Shown: positions 22,928 to 31,241 of the stretch, one piece after another | How positions within the stretch are numbered: position 1 is the first letter of the stretch | Layout of the letters: each line of letters opens with the position of its first letter | DNA from: Sediminicoccus rosea | GTDB taxonomy: Bacteria; Pseudomonadota; Alphaproteobacteria; Acetobacterales; Acetobacteraceae | Assembly (NCBI RefSeq): GCF_033547095.1 | Contig: NZ_CP137852.1 | Coordinates: 3,279,501 to 3,343,500, forward strand | Length of the DNA stretch: 64,000 nucleotides | Direction of reading: 5' to 3' | Position numbers and translations under genes: made by a program | The notes under the pieces: generated by a model | What the model was told of the DNA's origin: nothing | Seen by the model: the letters and a program-made list of their open reading frames with translations, nothing else | Database searches by the model: none

Positions 22928-24036
22928 TGGCGCATGACCTGATCGTGTTCGGCGAGGATTGGGGGGCGCATCCCTCCTCCAGCCAGCATCTGGTCTCGCA
23001 TATGGCGAAAGAGCGCGAGGTGGTTTGGGTGAACTCCATCGGCCTGCGCAAGCTCAGCCTCTCGATGGGCGATGCCACGCGCGCTGTGCGCAAGCTGGGT
23101 GCCGCTTTCCGCCGCAAGGCGCCGGCTCCGCGCGTGGCCGCCCCGGGCCCGGTGGTGCAGCCGCTCGCATTGCCGATGGCCGAGAGCCGCATGGGCCGCG
23201 CGGTCAACCGCGCACTGATCGGCGGCAAGGTCCGCATGGCCGCCGCCGGCCTGAAGCGCCCCGTGGTCTGGGCCGCCCTCCCCTCCGCCGTCGCGGCGCT
23301 CGGCGCGCTCGGCGAGCACGGGGTGGTCTATTACTGCGGCGATGACTTCTCGGCGCTCTCCGGCGTGGATCACGCCGCCGCCCAGCGTATGGAAGCGGAA
23401 CTGGTTTCCCGCGCCGACCTGATCCTCGCCGCCAGCGAGATGCTGGCCTCGCGCTTTCCCGCGCACAAGACGCGCCTGCTGCCGCATGGCGTGGACGCCG
23501 CGCTGTTCGGCACACCCGTACCCCGCCCGGCCGACATGCCCGAGGGCGGCCCGGTCGCCGGCTTCTATGGCAGCCTAGCCCCCTGGATTGACCTCGACCT
23601 GGTGGCCGCCACGGCACGGCTCCTACCCGAATGGCGCTTCGTGATGATCGGCGCGGCCCAGACCGACCTTTCCGCCATCGAGGGCATCGGCAACGTTCAT
23701 CGCCTGGGCGCGCGACCGCATGCGGCGCTGCCCGGCTATGCGCAGCATTGGGATGCCGGGATCATCCCCTTCCGCGACACGCCGCAGATCCGCGCCTGCA
23801 ACCCACTGAAGCTGCGCGAATATCTCGCATCTGGCCGGCCGGTGGTCAGCACCGATTTTCCTGCCCTGAACGGCTACCGTCACCTGATCCAGGTGGCGCA
23901 GACGCCGGAGGGGTTCGCCGCTGCCCTATGCGCAAGCCTCACCGACACCGACGGCCCGGGCCGCCAGGCCGCCGTCGCCGCCCAGTCCTGGGCCGCCCGT
24001 GCCGCTGAGGCCGCCGCCTGGATAGACGCGCTGTGA
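22927..24036 (+). CDS. Glycosyltransferase (GT-B, family 1/4-like)
   Basis: A 369-residue GT-B protein. It opens DLIVFGEDWGAHPSSSQHLVSHMAKEREVVWVNSIGLRK, a form common in EPS glycosyltransferases. YYCGDDFSALSGVD and LPHGVDAALF lie centrally, and the C-terminal half shows VAGFYGSLAPWIDLDLVAATARLLPEWRFVMIG and IPFRDTPQIRACNPLKLREYLASGRPVVSTDF. The last segment is the nucleotide-sugar-binding region. It is the third gene of the glmS operon, with overlaps at both ends. The sugar is unknown. Confidence 0.87.
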   Translation: MAHDLIVFGEDWGAHPSSSQHLVSHMAKEREVVWVNSIGLRKLSLSMGDATRAVRKLGAAFRRKAPAPRVAAPGPVVQPLALPMAESRMGRAVNRALIGGKVRMAAAGLKRPVVWAALPSAVAALGALGEHGVVYYCGDDFSALSGVDHAAAQRMEAELVSRADLILAASEMLASRFPAHKTRLLPHGVDAALFGTPVPRPADMPEGGPVAGFYGSLAPWIDLDLVAATARLLPEWRFVMIGAAQTDLSAIEGIGNVHRLGARPHAALPGYAQHWDAGIIPFRDTPQIRACNPLKLREYLASGRPVVSTDFPALNGYRHLIQVAQTPEGFAAALCASLTDTDGPGRQAAVAAQSWAARAAEAAAWIDAL

Positions 24037-26309
24037 GGGCGCTGCTCATCCTGCTCCTGTCGCTCGCCTCGGCCTCGGCCGAGACGCTGCGGATCGGCCC
24101 GCCCCCGATCATGCCCGCCCTGCCGGAACTCGTCCTCACTGGCGAGAACCTGGGCACCGTCCCCTCCCTCCTCGTGCTGCGCGTGGATGATCGCGCGAGC
24201 CCGCCCTATCACGACCGCGCCAATATCGAGCGCATGGTGCCGCCCGGCCCCTTCACTCTCCGTCTGCGGCTGCCGCTGCTGACGACGCCACGCGGCCGCG
24301 CGATCGAACCCGGCGCCATCCGCCTCGCCATCGCCGATGCGCGGGACTCCGGCATGCGCCTCTCCCGCCTCGCCATCGAGGGCGCACCCGCGCTTCCCCT
24401 CGGCGTCCATGGCTGGTCCTTCGCGCCCGAAGGCGCGGCGCCACTGAGCGGGATGACGAGCGTCATCCCTGGAGGCCCAGGCCTCACCGGGATCAATCCA
24501 CGCCATGTGCGCCGGCCGGGCGAGGATCCGATCCTTGCGCGCGGGATGACGGGCGTGACCCGCTTCGCCGCCCCCCTCCCGCCCGGTGACTGGAAGATCA
24601 CTCTCTGGACCGAGGATCCCGGCGAGTGGGAGACGCTGCCGCAATTGCTGGAGCACCGCGTCCGCATCAATGGCCGGGACGTCGTCCTGTTCCGCCGCAC
24701 GCCGGAGGAATGGGCCGCGCAACGCTATTTCGCCGGCCGCGAGGGTGAGGTGACGGATAGCCCCTGGGCCGCACTCGGCGCACGGCGAGGCGGGCGCATC
24801 GAGGCCGATGTCCAACTCGCGCCCGGCGAGGATCTCGTTGTCGAACTGGCCGGCCATCCGCGGGCCGCGACGCATCTCGCCGCCATCCTGGCCGAGCCAG
24901 GCACCGAGGGCCGCCGCGCGATGGAAGCGCTGCGCGAGGCTCGCTTCAACGAGAACTGGCCCGTGCTGCATCGCCCCGCGGCGCAGAATGCGACACGCCT
25001 CTCCGTCACCAGTCCAGCACAAAGCTGGGCGGCCCCAGGCAGCATCGTGGCACTCCGATTCACCGCGACCGGGCCTGCGGGCACCCTGACGCCCAGCTGG
25101 ATCTGGCAGGGTGAGGCGCTGCCCATGCGCGTGCTCTGGGGCCAGTGGCGCTGGCGCCGCCCGGCGCCGGAGACGCCCGGCGTGGTGCTCTCGGCCGCGC
25201 ATCTGCGGGCCGATTCGGAGGCGATACCCCTCCCCGCCGGCCTGCCGCGCGAGATCACGGCACTGGTCACGATCCCCGAAGGCGCACCTCCCGGCGAGCG
25301 GCGGCTGCGCCTCTCGGTCGGAGGCGCCACCGCGGAGGCGCGGCTGACCGTGCTGCCCCTCCGGCGCCCGGCCCCCTCGCAGCGCGTCGGTGTCTTCCTC
25401 GACGTGGCCCCGCACCTCACGCCAGCCCAATCGTCTCGCCAATCCGCCTGCGACCTGGAGACGCTGCGCGCCCTGGGCCTCGACCTGATCGCGCCGCCGC
25501 TCGCAACCCCACCTGACCATGCGGCGTTGGTGGCCGACCTCGCCGCCGCCGCGACACGCTTCCCTGGCCCGATTATCGCCTACGCCCCTCTGCGCCGGCT
25601 GGAGGCGCAAATGGGCCCACGCGACGCCGCCCAGACGCTGGTAGCGGCCGAGAGGGCGATCGCCGCCGCCGGCCTGCCGCAACCCGTTTGGGTGGTGGCG
25701 GACGAGCCCTCCGGCGCTGGCATGGCCGATCGCGTGCGCGCGATGGCCGTCGCATTGCGCGAGGCAGGCAGCGAGGCGCGCCTCGCCGGCCACCTGAACA
25801 ACCCGGCCGACACCGCCCTGCTGCCGCTGCTGCACTTGGCCACCGTGAACCAGGGCTATGGCGCCGATGCGAACGACATCGCCCGCCTCAGGGCTGCCGG
25901 GCTGCGGGCCTTTCTGTACAACATGCCGAGGCTGCGGCTCGCCGCCGGCTTCTACCTCTGGCGCAGCGGCGCGGAGGGCCTGCTGCAATGGCATGCCCGG
26001 ATGCCCACGGCCGATGCCTTCGATCCGACCGACGGCCGTGAGGGCGATGTGCAGTTCTTCTGGCCCACGCCAGGCATCTGCGCCGCCCCCGACCTCGATG
26101 CCGACCTGCTGGAAATCCTGGCCGGCCAGGAGGACCTGCGCTGGCTCGCCTGGCTCGAGACCGCGCCGGGCGACGCGGCCGTGGCACTCCGCCGCCGCCT
26201 GCGCCGGGAGGTGCCGGCCACCTGGCGGGAGGCCATGGCCCTGCCGCCCGGTGCACCGGAGCTGTGGCAAAATGCAATCATCGCCCTGGCACGCGACTTG
26301 GTGAGATAA
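24033..26309 (+). CDS. Large secreted protein with GH-like C-terminal domain, function unknown
   Basis: A 758-residue protein with a signal peptide (MRALLILLLSLASASA) from a GTG start that overlaps the upstream stop. Residues about 20-460 look like beta-rich modules. From about 450 a TIM-barrel-like region follows (VGVFLDVAPHLT, ALGLDLIAPPL, PIIAYAPLRRLEAQ, QPVWVVADEPSGAGMADRVRAM, HLATVNQGYGA, FYLWRSGAEG), reminiscent of DUF4091/GH123-type glycoside hydrolases with an Asp-Glu pair (ADEP). It may trim or bind the EPS in the periplasm. The catalytic assignment is inference; the family is not firmly recognised. Confidence 0.6.
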   Translation: MRALLILLLSLASASAETLRIGPPPIMPALPELVLTGENLGTVPSLLVLRVDDRASPPYHDRANIERMVPPGPFTLRLRLPLLTTPRGRAIEPGAIRLAIADARDSGMRLSRLAIEGAPALPLGVHGWSFAPEGAAPLSGMTSVIPGGPGLTGINPRHVRRPGEDPILARGMTGVTRFAAPLPPGDWKITLWTEDPGEWETLPQLLEHRVRINGRDVVLFRRTPEEWAAQRYFAGREGEVTDSPWAALGARRGGRIEADVQLAPGEDLVVELAGHPRAATHLAAILAEPGTEGRRAMEALREARFNENWPVLHRPAAQNATRLSVTSPAQSWAAPGSIVALRFTATGPAGTLTPSWIWQGEALPMRVLWGQWRWRRPAPETPGVVLSAAHLRADSEAIPLPAGLPREITALVTIPEGAPPGERRLRLSVGGATAEARLTVLPLRRPAPSQRVGVFLDVAPHLTPAQSSRQSACDLETLRALGLDLIAPPLATPPDHAALVADLAAAATRFPGPIIAYAPLRRLEAQMGPRDAAQTLVAAERAIAAAGLPQPVWVVADEPSGAGMADRVRAMAVALREAGSEARLAGHLNNPADTALLPLLHLATVNQGYGADANDIARLRAAGLRAFLYNMPRLRLAAGFYLWRSGAEGLLQWHARMPTADAFDPTDGREGDVQFFWPTPGICAAPDLDADLLEILAGQEDLRWLAWLETAPGDAAVALRRRLRREVPATWREAMALPPGAPELWQNAIIALARDLVR

Positions 26310-26366
26310 CCCCGCAGAGCGCGCCTAGGACCAGAGGGGCGCGCCCTCGCGCGGGAGACGAGTTTC

Positions 26367-26822
26367 GTGAAGCCCACCCTGTCTTGCCTGATCCTGCTCG
26401 CGCTGGCGGCCTGCGCCGCGCCCGATCCGCTGCGCGCCATCCCCGGCCATGAGCGAACCATGCTGCAGGCAGAGGCCCGCCAAGCGACCGGTCGCGACCG
26501 CCGATCCGCGGTGGACGCCATTCTGGCGCGCGCCCGCGCCAATGACCCCGCCCCTCTCGCGCTTCGCTTTCCCGGCACTGTGACAACCCCGGATGCCGCC
26601 CAGCGCGAGGCCGTAGCGCGCTTCGCCGCAGCCGCACGCGGGGCTCCGCGGCTCGTCGTCCAGGCCCGCCAAGGCGGCGGCGGAGAGATGCTCGGTCCGC
26701 GCCGCGCCGTTGCCGTCGCGCGCCTGCTGGAGCCTGACTTCGCGCAGGTGGACATCCAGTTCGACCTGCAGGTGCCGCCCGACACCATCCGTATCCTCTT
26801 GCCCACAGAGCGTGCCCGATGA
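26367..26822 (+). CDS. Lipoprotein of the GumC-glycosyltransferase segment
   Basis: A 151-residue protein from GTG 26367. KPTLSCLILLALAACAAPD is a lipoprotein signal with lipobox LAAC (Cys16). The mature part has a short helical stretch (HERTMLQAEARQATGRDRRSAVDAILARARAN), then PRLVVQARQGGGGEMLGPRRAVAVARLLEP, resembling OmpA/CpaD-like peptidoglycan-side folds in spacing only. It is not firmly recognised. It overlaps the GumC gene by ATGA, so a partner role in EPS export at the envelope is likely. Confidence 0.65.
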   Translation: MKPTLSCLILLALAACAAPDPLRAIPGHERTMLQAEARQATGRDRRSAVDAILARARANDPAPLALRFPGTVTTPDAAQREAVARFAAAARGAPRLVVQARQGGGGEMLGPRRAVAVARLLEPDFAQVDIQFDLQVPPDTIRILLPTERAR

Positions 26823-28264
26823 GCGCCGCGCCCCCGCTCTCCGAAATCATCCACGCGCTGCTGGCCGCTGGTTGGCGCCGCCGCTACCTGATCATCGTGC
26901 CGCTGCTGCTGCTGCCCGTGCTGGGCGGCCTGGTCGGCAGCTTCGTGCCGCACTCCTACGAGACGCGCATGTCGGTCCTCGTGCAGGAGCCCGGCCGCTT
27001 CAATCCCTTCCTGGAGGACCTCTCGGTCCGCTCCAACCTGCGCGACCGAATGGATGGGCTACGCGCCCTGCTCACCTCACGCCATGTGCTGCTGAGCGTC
27101 GCCGAAGACCTTGGCATGGTGCAGCCTGGCGCCGGCGAGGCCGAGCAGTCCCGCGCTGTCTCCGCACTCGCCTCCTCCGTCTCGGTGCAACTCATCGGCC
27201 AGGAGATGGTGGAACTCCGCTACCGGGCGCGGCGGCCCGAGGGCATTGACCGCGTGCTGGCGCAGATCGGCCAGCGCTTCATCGAGCGCGTGCGCGGCCC
27301 CGAGGACGCATCGCTGCGTGACAGCGTCGCCTTCCTCGGCGGTCAGATTCAGGACGCGCAGAATGCGCTGAACCACGCAGAACAGGCACTCTCCAGCTTC
27401 AAGTCCCGACATGCGGCACAACTCCCCGACATGCGGGCGGCCAACCTCCAGCGCCTGGCACAGATGCGCGAGCAACTGGCCGAGCGCGAGGTGCGCCTCG
27501 CCGGCGCCGAGGCCGAGATCGCCTCCATCTCCAGCCGCCTCCTGCAGACCGACCCGGTGATCGGGCGGCTGGAGCAAGACATCGTGGCCGCTCGGGGCGA
27601 ACTCGCCCTGCTGCGGAGCCGCTATACCGATGCCCATTCGCGCGTGCAGGCCGCCCTCAACCGCGCCGAGAGCCTGGAGCAGGAGCGTGACAGCCACGTC
27701 GCCCGCAGCGGCATCGCGATGGACGACACACGGCTGCGTAACATCGCCTCGGTCAGCACCACACGTGGCGACGGCGCCCAGCCGCTCCTGGTCAGCCAGG
27801 TCGCCATCCTCGATCAGGCGCGCGCGCGGCTCGGCCAGCTGCGCGGCGAGACGGAGAGCCTGCGTAGCGCCGTCACCGACCTCGCGCGCCATGTCGCGAA
27901 TTCGGGGGAGGTGGAGCGCGAGTTGCGCGGCCTGGAGCGTGACGTGGCGGTCCAGGCCGACCTCACGCAGCAATTGCGCCGGCGCTTCGAGACGGCGCGC
28001 GTCACGGCCGACCTCGCGCGGCAGCAGGCACCCGAGCGCATCAAGGTCATCGACCGCCCCTTCGAGCCGACGGCACCGATCAAGCCAATGACAATGATCT
28101 TCGCCCTTGCCGGCATCGTAGCAGGTCTGGCGCTGGGCATCGGCCTCGCCGCCCTGTTCGACCTGATGGATGGTTCGCTGCGCGGCATCCGCGCCACGGA
28201 GAAACTGCTCGGTGTGCCGGTCCTGGCGCGGCTGCCGCGCGCCAGGCAGGAGATGCCGGCATGA
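26819..28264 (+). CDS. GumC/Wzz family chain-length determinant (polysaccharide co-polymerase)
   Basis: A 481-residue inner-membrane protein. TM1 is at about 25-46 (IIVPLLLLPVLGGLVGSFV), and a Wzz-type periplasmic domain begins YETRMSVLVQEPGRFNPFLEDL. Long coiled coils span about 175-290 and 335-400. TM2 near the C-terminus (MTMIFALAGIVAGLALGIGLAALFDLMDGSLRG) precedes a short cytoplasmic tail. KVIDRPFEPTAPIKP just before TM2 is the usual GumC/Wzz Pro-rich motif. It controls EPS chain length and links polymerase to export. The cytosolic tyrosine-kinase-like domain is not fused here but encoded separately at 16607. Confidence 0.9.
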   Translation: MSAAPPLSEIIHALLAAGWRRRYLIIVPLLLLPVLGGLVGSFVPHSYETRMSVLVQEPGRFNPFLEDLSVRSNLRDRMDGLRALLTSRHVLLSVAEDLGMVQPGAGEAEQSRAVSALASSVSVQLIGQEMVELRYRARRPEGIDRVLAQIGQRFIERVRGPEDASLRDSVAFLGGQIQDAQNALNHAEQALSSFKSRHAAQLPDMRAANLQRLAQMREQLAEREVRLAGAEAEIASISSRLLQTDPVIGRLEQDIVAARGELALLRSRYTDAHSRVQAALNRAESLEQERDSHVARSGIAMDDTRLRNIASVSTTRGDGAQPLLVSQVAILDQARARLGQLRGETESLRSAVTDLARHVANSGEVERELRGLERDVAVQADLTQQLRRRFETARVTADLARQQAPERIKVIDRPFEPTAPIKPMTMIFALAGIVAGLALGIGLAALFDLMDGSLRGIRATEKLLGVPVLARLPRARQEMPA

Positions 28265-29376
28265 GCGGCGCAGTCATCCACGTTGTGCAGCACCTGAGCC
28301 CCGGCGGGCTGGAGGTCATGGCCCTCGAGCTTGCCCGGGCGCAACAGGCGCAGGGTCGGCCCGCGCTGGTGCTGAGCCTGGAGGGCAACCTGGAGACGGC
28401 CATCGCGCATTGGCCGCGCCTCGCGGGCCAGCGCGAGCAATTGCTCTTCGCCGCCAAGCGGCCAGGCCTTGATCCGATGCTGATGCCGCGCCTGATTTCG
28501 CTGTTCCGGCGCCTCCGCCCGGCGGTGGTCCATACCCATCACGTGGGCCCCATGCTCTATGCGGGTACCGCCGCGCGCCTGGCCGCCGTGCCGGCCCGCC
28601 TGCATACCGAGCATGACGCCTGGCACCTCACCGATCCCAAACGACGCCGCCTCGTGCGCCTGGCGCGGCGCTTGATGGCGCCGGTGATGATCGCCGATGC
28701 GCCACATGTCGCCCAAAGCGTGGCCGAGGCGCTCGGCGGAACCCCACCTGTCATCGTCATGAACGGCGTGGACACCGAGCGCCTGCGGCCGCGGGACCAG
28801 GCCGCGGCCCGCCACGCCCTCGGCCTGCCTGACGGACAGCGTCTGCTCGGCATCGCGGCGCGGCTGGAGCATGTGAAGGGCGTGGACGTGGCCTTGGAGG
28901 CGCTGCGCCTCTTGCCGCGTGACGTGCATCTGGCCATCGCCGGTGGGGGGAGCGAGGCGACAGCGCTGCGCGCCCAGGCGAGCGCGCTCGGGATCGCGGA
29001 TCGGCTGCATTGGCTCGGCGTGATGGACGACATGTCGCGATTCTACCCGGCCCTCAACCTGCTGCTGGTGCCCTCGCGGCATGAGGGACTGCCGCTGGCG
29101 CCGCTCGAGGCGCAGGCCTGCGGCATCCGCGTGGTGGCCACGAATGTCGGCGGCACCGCGGCCGGCATCTGCCCGAGGACAGGCCAGCTCGTGACGGCGG
29201 AAGATCCCGCCGCCTTGGCCGGCGCCGTCCTGCTCGCTCTCGAGGGAACGGGCGATCCGCGTCCCTTCGTGCTGCGCGAGGCCAGCCTTGATGCGGCGGC
29301 ACGCGCCTGCCTGACGCTCGCTGCGCCCAAATTCCGCGCGCCCATCGCAAGCTGCGAGGCAGCGCGCGAGAGCTAA
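28261..29376 (+). CDS. Glycosyltransferase family 4
   Basis: A 371-residue GT-B enzyme. The N-terminal half has VIHVVQHLSPGGLEVMALELARAQ and VVHTHHVGPMLYAG. The C-terminal half has LGIAARLEHVKGVDVALEALRLL, HLAIAGGGSEATAL, and PSRHEGLPLAPLEAQACGIRVVATNVGG with the EX7E motif. It adds a sugar during EPS unit assembly. Coupled to gumC by ATGA, it is the last gene of the glmS operon. Its final codons contain copy 4 of the regulatory palindrome (29341-29363), so regulatory DNA for the next operon lies inside this coding sequence. Confidence 0.9.
   Translation: MSGAVIHVVQHLSPGGLEVMALELARAQQAQGRPALVLSLEGNLETAIAHWPRLAGQREQLLFAAKRPGLDPMLMPRLISLFRRLRPAVVHTHHVGPMLYAGTAARLAAVPARLHTEHDAWHLTDPKRRRLVRLARRLMAPVMIADAPHVAQSVAEALGGTPPVIVMNGVDTERLRPRDQAAARHALGLPDGQRLLGIAARLEHVKGVDVALEALRLLPRDVHLAIAGGGSEATALRAQASALGIADRLHWLGVMDDMSRFYPALNLLLVPSRHEGLPLAPLEAQACGIRVVATNVGGTAAGICPRTGQLVTAEDPAALAGAVLLALEGTGDPRPFVLREASLDAAARACLTLAAPKFRAPIASCEAARES
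29341..29363. promoter_or_regulatory. Palindromic regulator site, EPS copy 4 (inside a gene end)
   Basis: The core ATCGCAAGCTGCGA (29344-29357) and flank GGCAGC match copy 2 at 19 of 23 positions. It lies in the last codons of the GT4 gene, 20 bases upstream of the -24 element of the next operon's promoter. Confidence 0.6.
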
Positions 29377-29377
29377 G

Positions 29378-29393
29378 CGGACCCGCACTTGCA
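29378..29393 (+). promoter_or_regulatory. Sigma-54 promoter for the GT2-sugar transferase operon
   Basis: CGGACCCGCACTTGCA has GG-N10-GC spacing and a perfect TTGCA -12 element; the -24 is weaker. The predicted start near 29403 is about 26 bases before the ATG at 29429. Confidence 0.62.
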
Positions 29394-29428
29394 CAAGGCC
29401 TTCCGAACCCTTCGGAGGCCCGGCTGCC

Positions 29429-30577
29429 ATGCATCTCCTGCTCGCGATCATCACGCTCGGCGCGATCGCGCTGATCCTCTATCACCACCTCGCTTGGCCG
29501 CTCATTCTCCGGCGGGCAGCCCTGAAAGCTCCACCCGCGCCCCGCCCACTGCCGCGCCATCTGTTGCCTGCCATCACGCTCGTAATGCCCGCGCACAACG
29601 AAGCGCGGTTCATCGCCCGGAAGATCGCGAACCTCGCCGCGCTGGACTATCCGCGCGAGCAGCTGCGCATCATCATCGCGACGGATGGCTGCTCCGACGA
29701 GACGCCCACCATCGCGCGGGCCGAGCTGCAGCGCCAAGGGCTCTCGGCCGAGCTGCGCATCTTTGCCCAGAACCGTGGCAAGGTGGCGGTGCTGAACGAG
29801 ATCGTGGATGCGCTCCGTGGCGGCATCGTCGCACTGACCGATGTCTCGGCGCTGCTCCCGGCCGACGCCCTCAAGCGCATCGCGGCGCATTTCGCCGAGC
29901 CGCGTCTTGGCGCCGTCGGTGGCACCTATGTGCTCGACAAGCCCGGCTCGGCGGGCGAGGCGAAGTATTGGCGCTGGCAGGTCGCGGGCAAGCGCGGGGA
30001 GGCCGCGCTGGGCGCGCCACTCGGCCTGCATGGCGCCTTCTGGGCCTTCCGCCGCGAGGCCTTCGCGCCACTGGCACCCGACACGATCAATGATGATTTC
30101 ACGCTGCCGATGCAGATGGTGCTGCGGGGCTGGCGCGTTGGCTACGACGCCGGACTCCTGGCGCGCGAGGCGGAGTGCAGCAGCCCCGCGCAGGATCTCC
30201 GCCGACGCCGGCGTATCGCGGCGGGAAACATGCAGCAGATGCTCCGCTTGATGCCGCTGCTGCATCCGCGCCATGGCGGCGTGGCAGTCGCCTTTCTCTC
30301 AGGCAAGGCGTTGCGCGTGGTGATGCCGCTGCTGATCCTCATCGCCGGACTGGGCACGGCGTTGCTGGCCCCGCACTCCACCTTCTTCACGATGCTGGCC
30401 ATCGCCGAGATCGCGGGACTGCTGGCCGCCCTCGCCGGCCTGGCGCTGGGCAGCCGCGCGCCTCGGATCCTCGCCTTGGCCGCCTATGCACTGGCCGGAC
30501 ACGCGGCAAGCGGAATGGGCGCCGCCCGCTACATGCTCAGTCGCCCCACCCAGCCCTGGCGGCGCGCTGCGCCGTAA
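29429..30577 (+). CDS. Membrane-bound processive-type glycosyltransferase family 2
   Basis: A 382-residue protein with an N-terminal membrane helix (LLLAIITLGAIALILYHHLAW) and a GT-A domain (ITLVMPAHNEARFIARKIANLAAL, IIIATDGCSDETP, LTDVSALLPADAL as the D-x-S/D metal site). INDDFTLPMQMVLRGWRVGYDAGLLAREA carries the TED-like acceptor motif. Two or three C-terminal membrane segments follow (about 290-350). This is the layout of cellulose-synthase/hyaluronan-type enzymes. An RRR cluster lies where processive enzymes have QxxRW, but the exact motif is not seen. GGAGG precedes the start. It is cotranscribed with the initiating sugar transferase. Confidence 0.87.
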   Translation: MHLLLAIITLGAIALILYHHLAWPLILRRAALKAPPAPRPLPRHLLPAITLVMPAHNEARFIARKIANLAALDYPREQLRIIIATDGCSDETPTIARAELQRQGLSAELRIFAQNRGKVAVLNEIVDALRGGIVALTDVSALLPADALKRIAAHFAEPRLGAVGGTYVLDKPGSAGEAKYWRWQVAGKRGEAALGAPLGLHGAFWAFRREAFAPLAPDTINDDFTLPMQMVLRGWRVGYDAGLLAREAECSSPAQDLRRRRRIAAGNMQQMLRLMPLLHPRHGGVAVAFLSGKALRVVMPLLILIAGLGTALLAPHSTFFTMLAIAEIAGLLAALAGLALGSRAPRILALAAYALAGHAASGMGAARYMLSRPTQPWRRAAP

Positions 30578-30600
30578 GACAACAACCGGAGACAACCGAC

Positions 30601-31239
30601 ATGCTCGACTGCGATCCCCCCCGCTCCATCCGCGTCGCCAAGCGCGCCATGGACATCGTCGTGGCCCTTCTGGCCCTGATCCTTACCCTGCCGCTCTGGC
30701 CGATCATCGCGCTGGCCATCAAACTCGACAGTCCCGGCCCTGTGCTGTTCCGGCAGTTGCGCATCGGGCGGGCCGATCGGGACCGCGTGGTGCTCTTCAC
30801 CATGCTGAAGTTCCGCTCCATGCGCGCCGACGCCGAGAAGCAGACCGGCGCCGTCTGGGCCAAGCAGCGTGACCCGCGCATCACCCGCGTCGGTGCCTTC
30901 CTCCGCAAGTCGCGACTGGATGAGATCCCGCAACTGATCAACGTATTGAAGGGCGACATGGCGCTGATCGGGCCGCGGCCGGAACGCCCGGGATTCTACC
31001 AGAAACTCGACCGCGCCATTCCCTTCTTCGCCGAGCGGACGGGCGGCATCCGGCCGGGCATCACGGGCCTCGCCCAGGTGAATCAGGGCTATGACACGAG
31101 CCTGGACGACGTCCGCAACAAGGTCGCCTGGGATCATGCCTATGCGATGCGGCTCACCAGCTTCCGCACCTGGCTCGGCACAGACATCGGCATCGCGCTT
31201 CGGACACTGGTCGTAATGGCAGGCGGCCGGGGGCAATAG
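30601..31239 (+). CDS. Initiating sugar transferase (undecaprenyl-phosphate sugar-1-phosphate transferase)
   Basis: A 212-residue protein of the bacterial sugar transferase family (WbaP C-terminal half/PglC type). The reentrant membrane helix (RAMDIVVALLALILTLPLWPIIALAIKLDSPGPVLFRQ), the KFRSMR motif, and SRLDEIPQLINVLKGDMALIGPRPERP with the catalytic D-E pair are all present. It moves a sugar phosphate from a nucleotide sugar to undecaprenyl phosphate and so starts EPS repeat synthesis at the inner membrane. The large N-terminal membrane domain of WbaP is absent. CCGGAG precedes the ATG. Its stop lies 2 bases from that of the convergent kinase gene. Confidence 0.93.
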   Translation: MLDCDPPRSIRVAKRAMDIVVALLALILTLPLWPIIALAIKLDSPGPVLFRQLRIGRADRDRVVLFTMLKFRSMRADAEKQTGAVWAKQRDPRITRVGAFLRKSRLDEIPQLINVLKGDMALIGPRPERPGFYQKLDRAIPFFAERTGGIRPGITGLAQVNQGYDTSLDDVRNKVAWDHAYAMRLTSFRTWLGTDIGIALRTLVVMAGGRGQ

Positions 31240-31241
31240 CG

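Noticed and set aside
23880-26270. 796-codon minus-strand frame opposite the secreted GH-like protein
   Set aside because: Low-complexity Arg/Gly/His composition and complete overlap with a gene that has a signal peptide and coupled neighbours.
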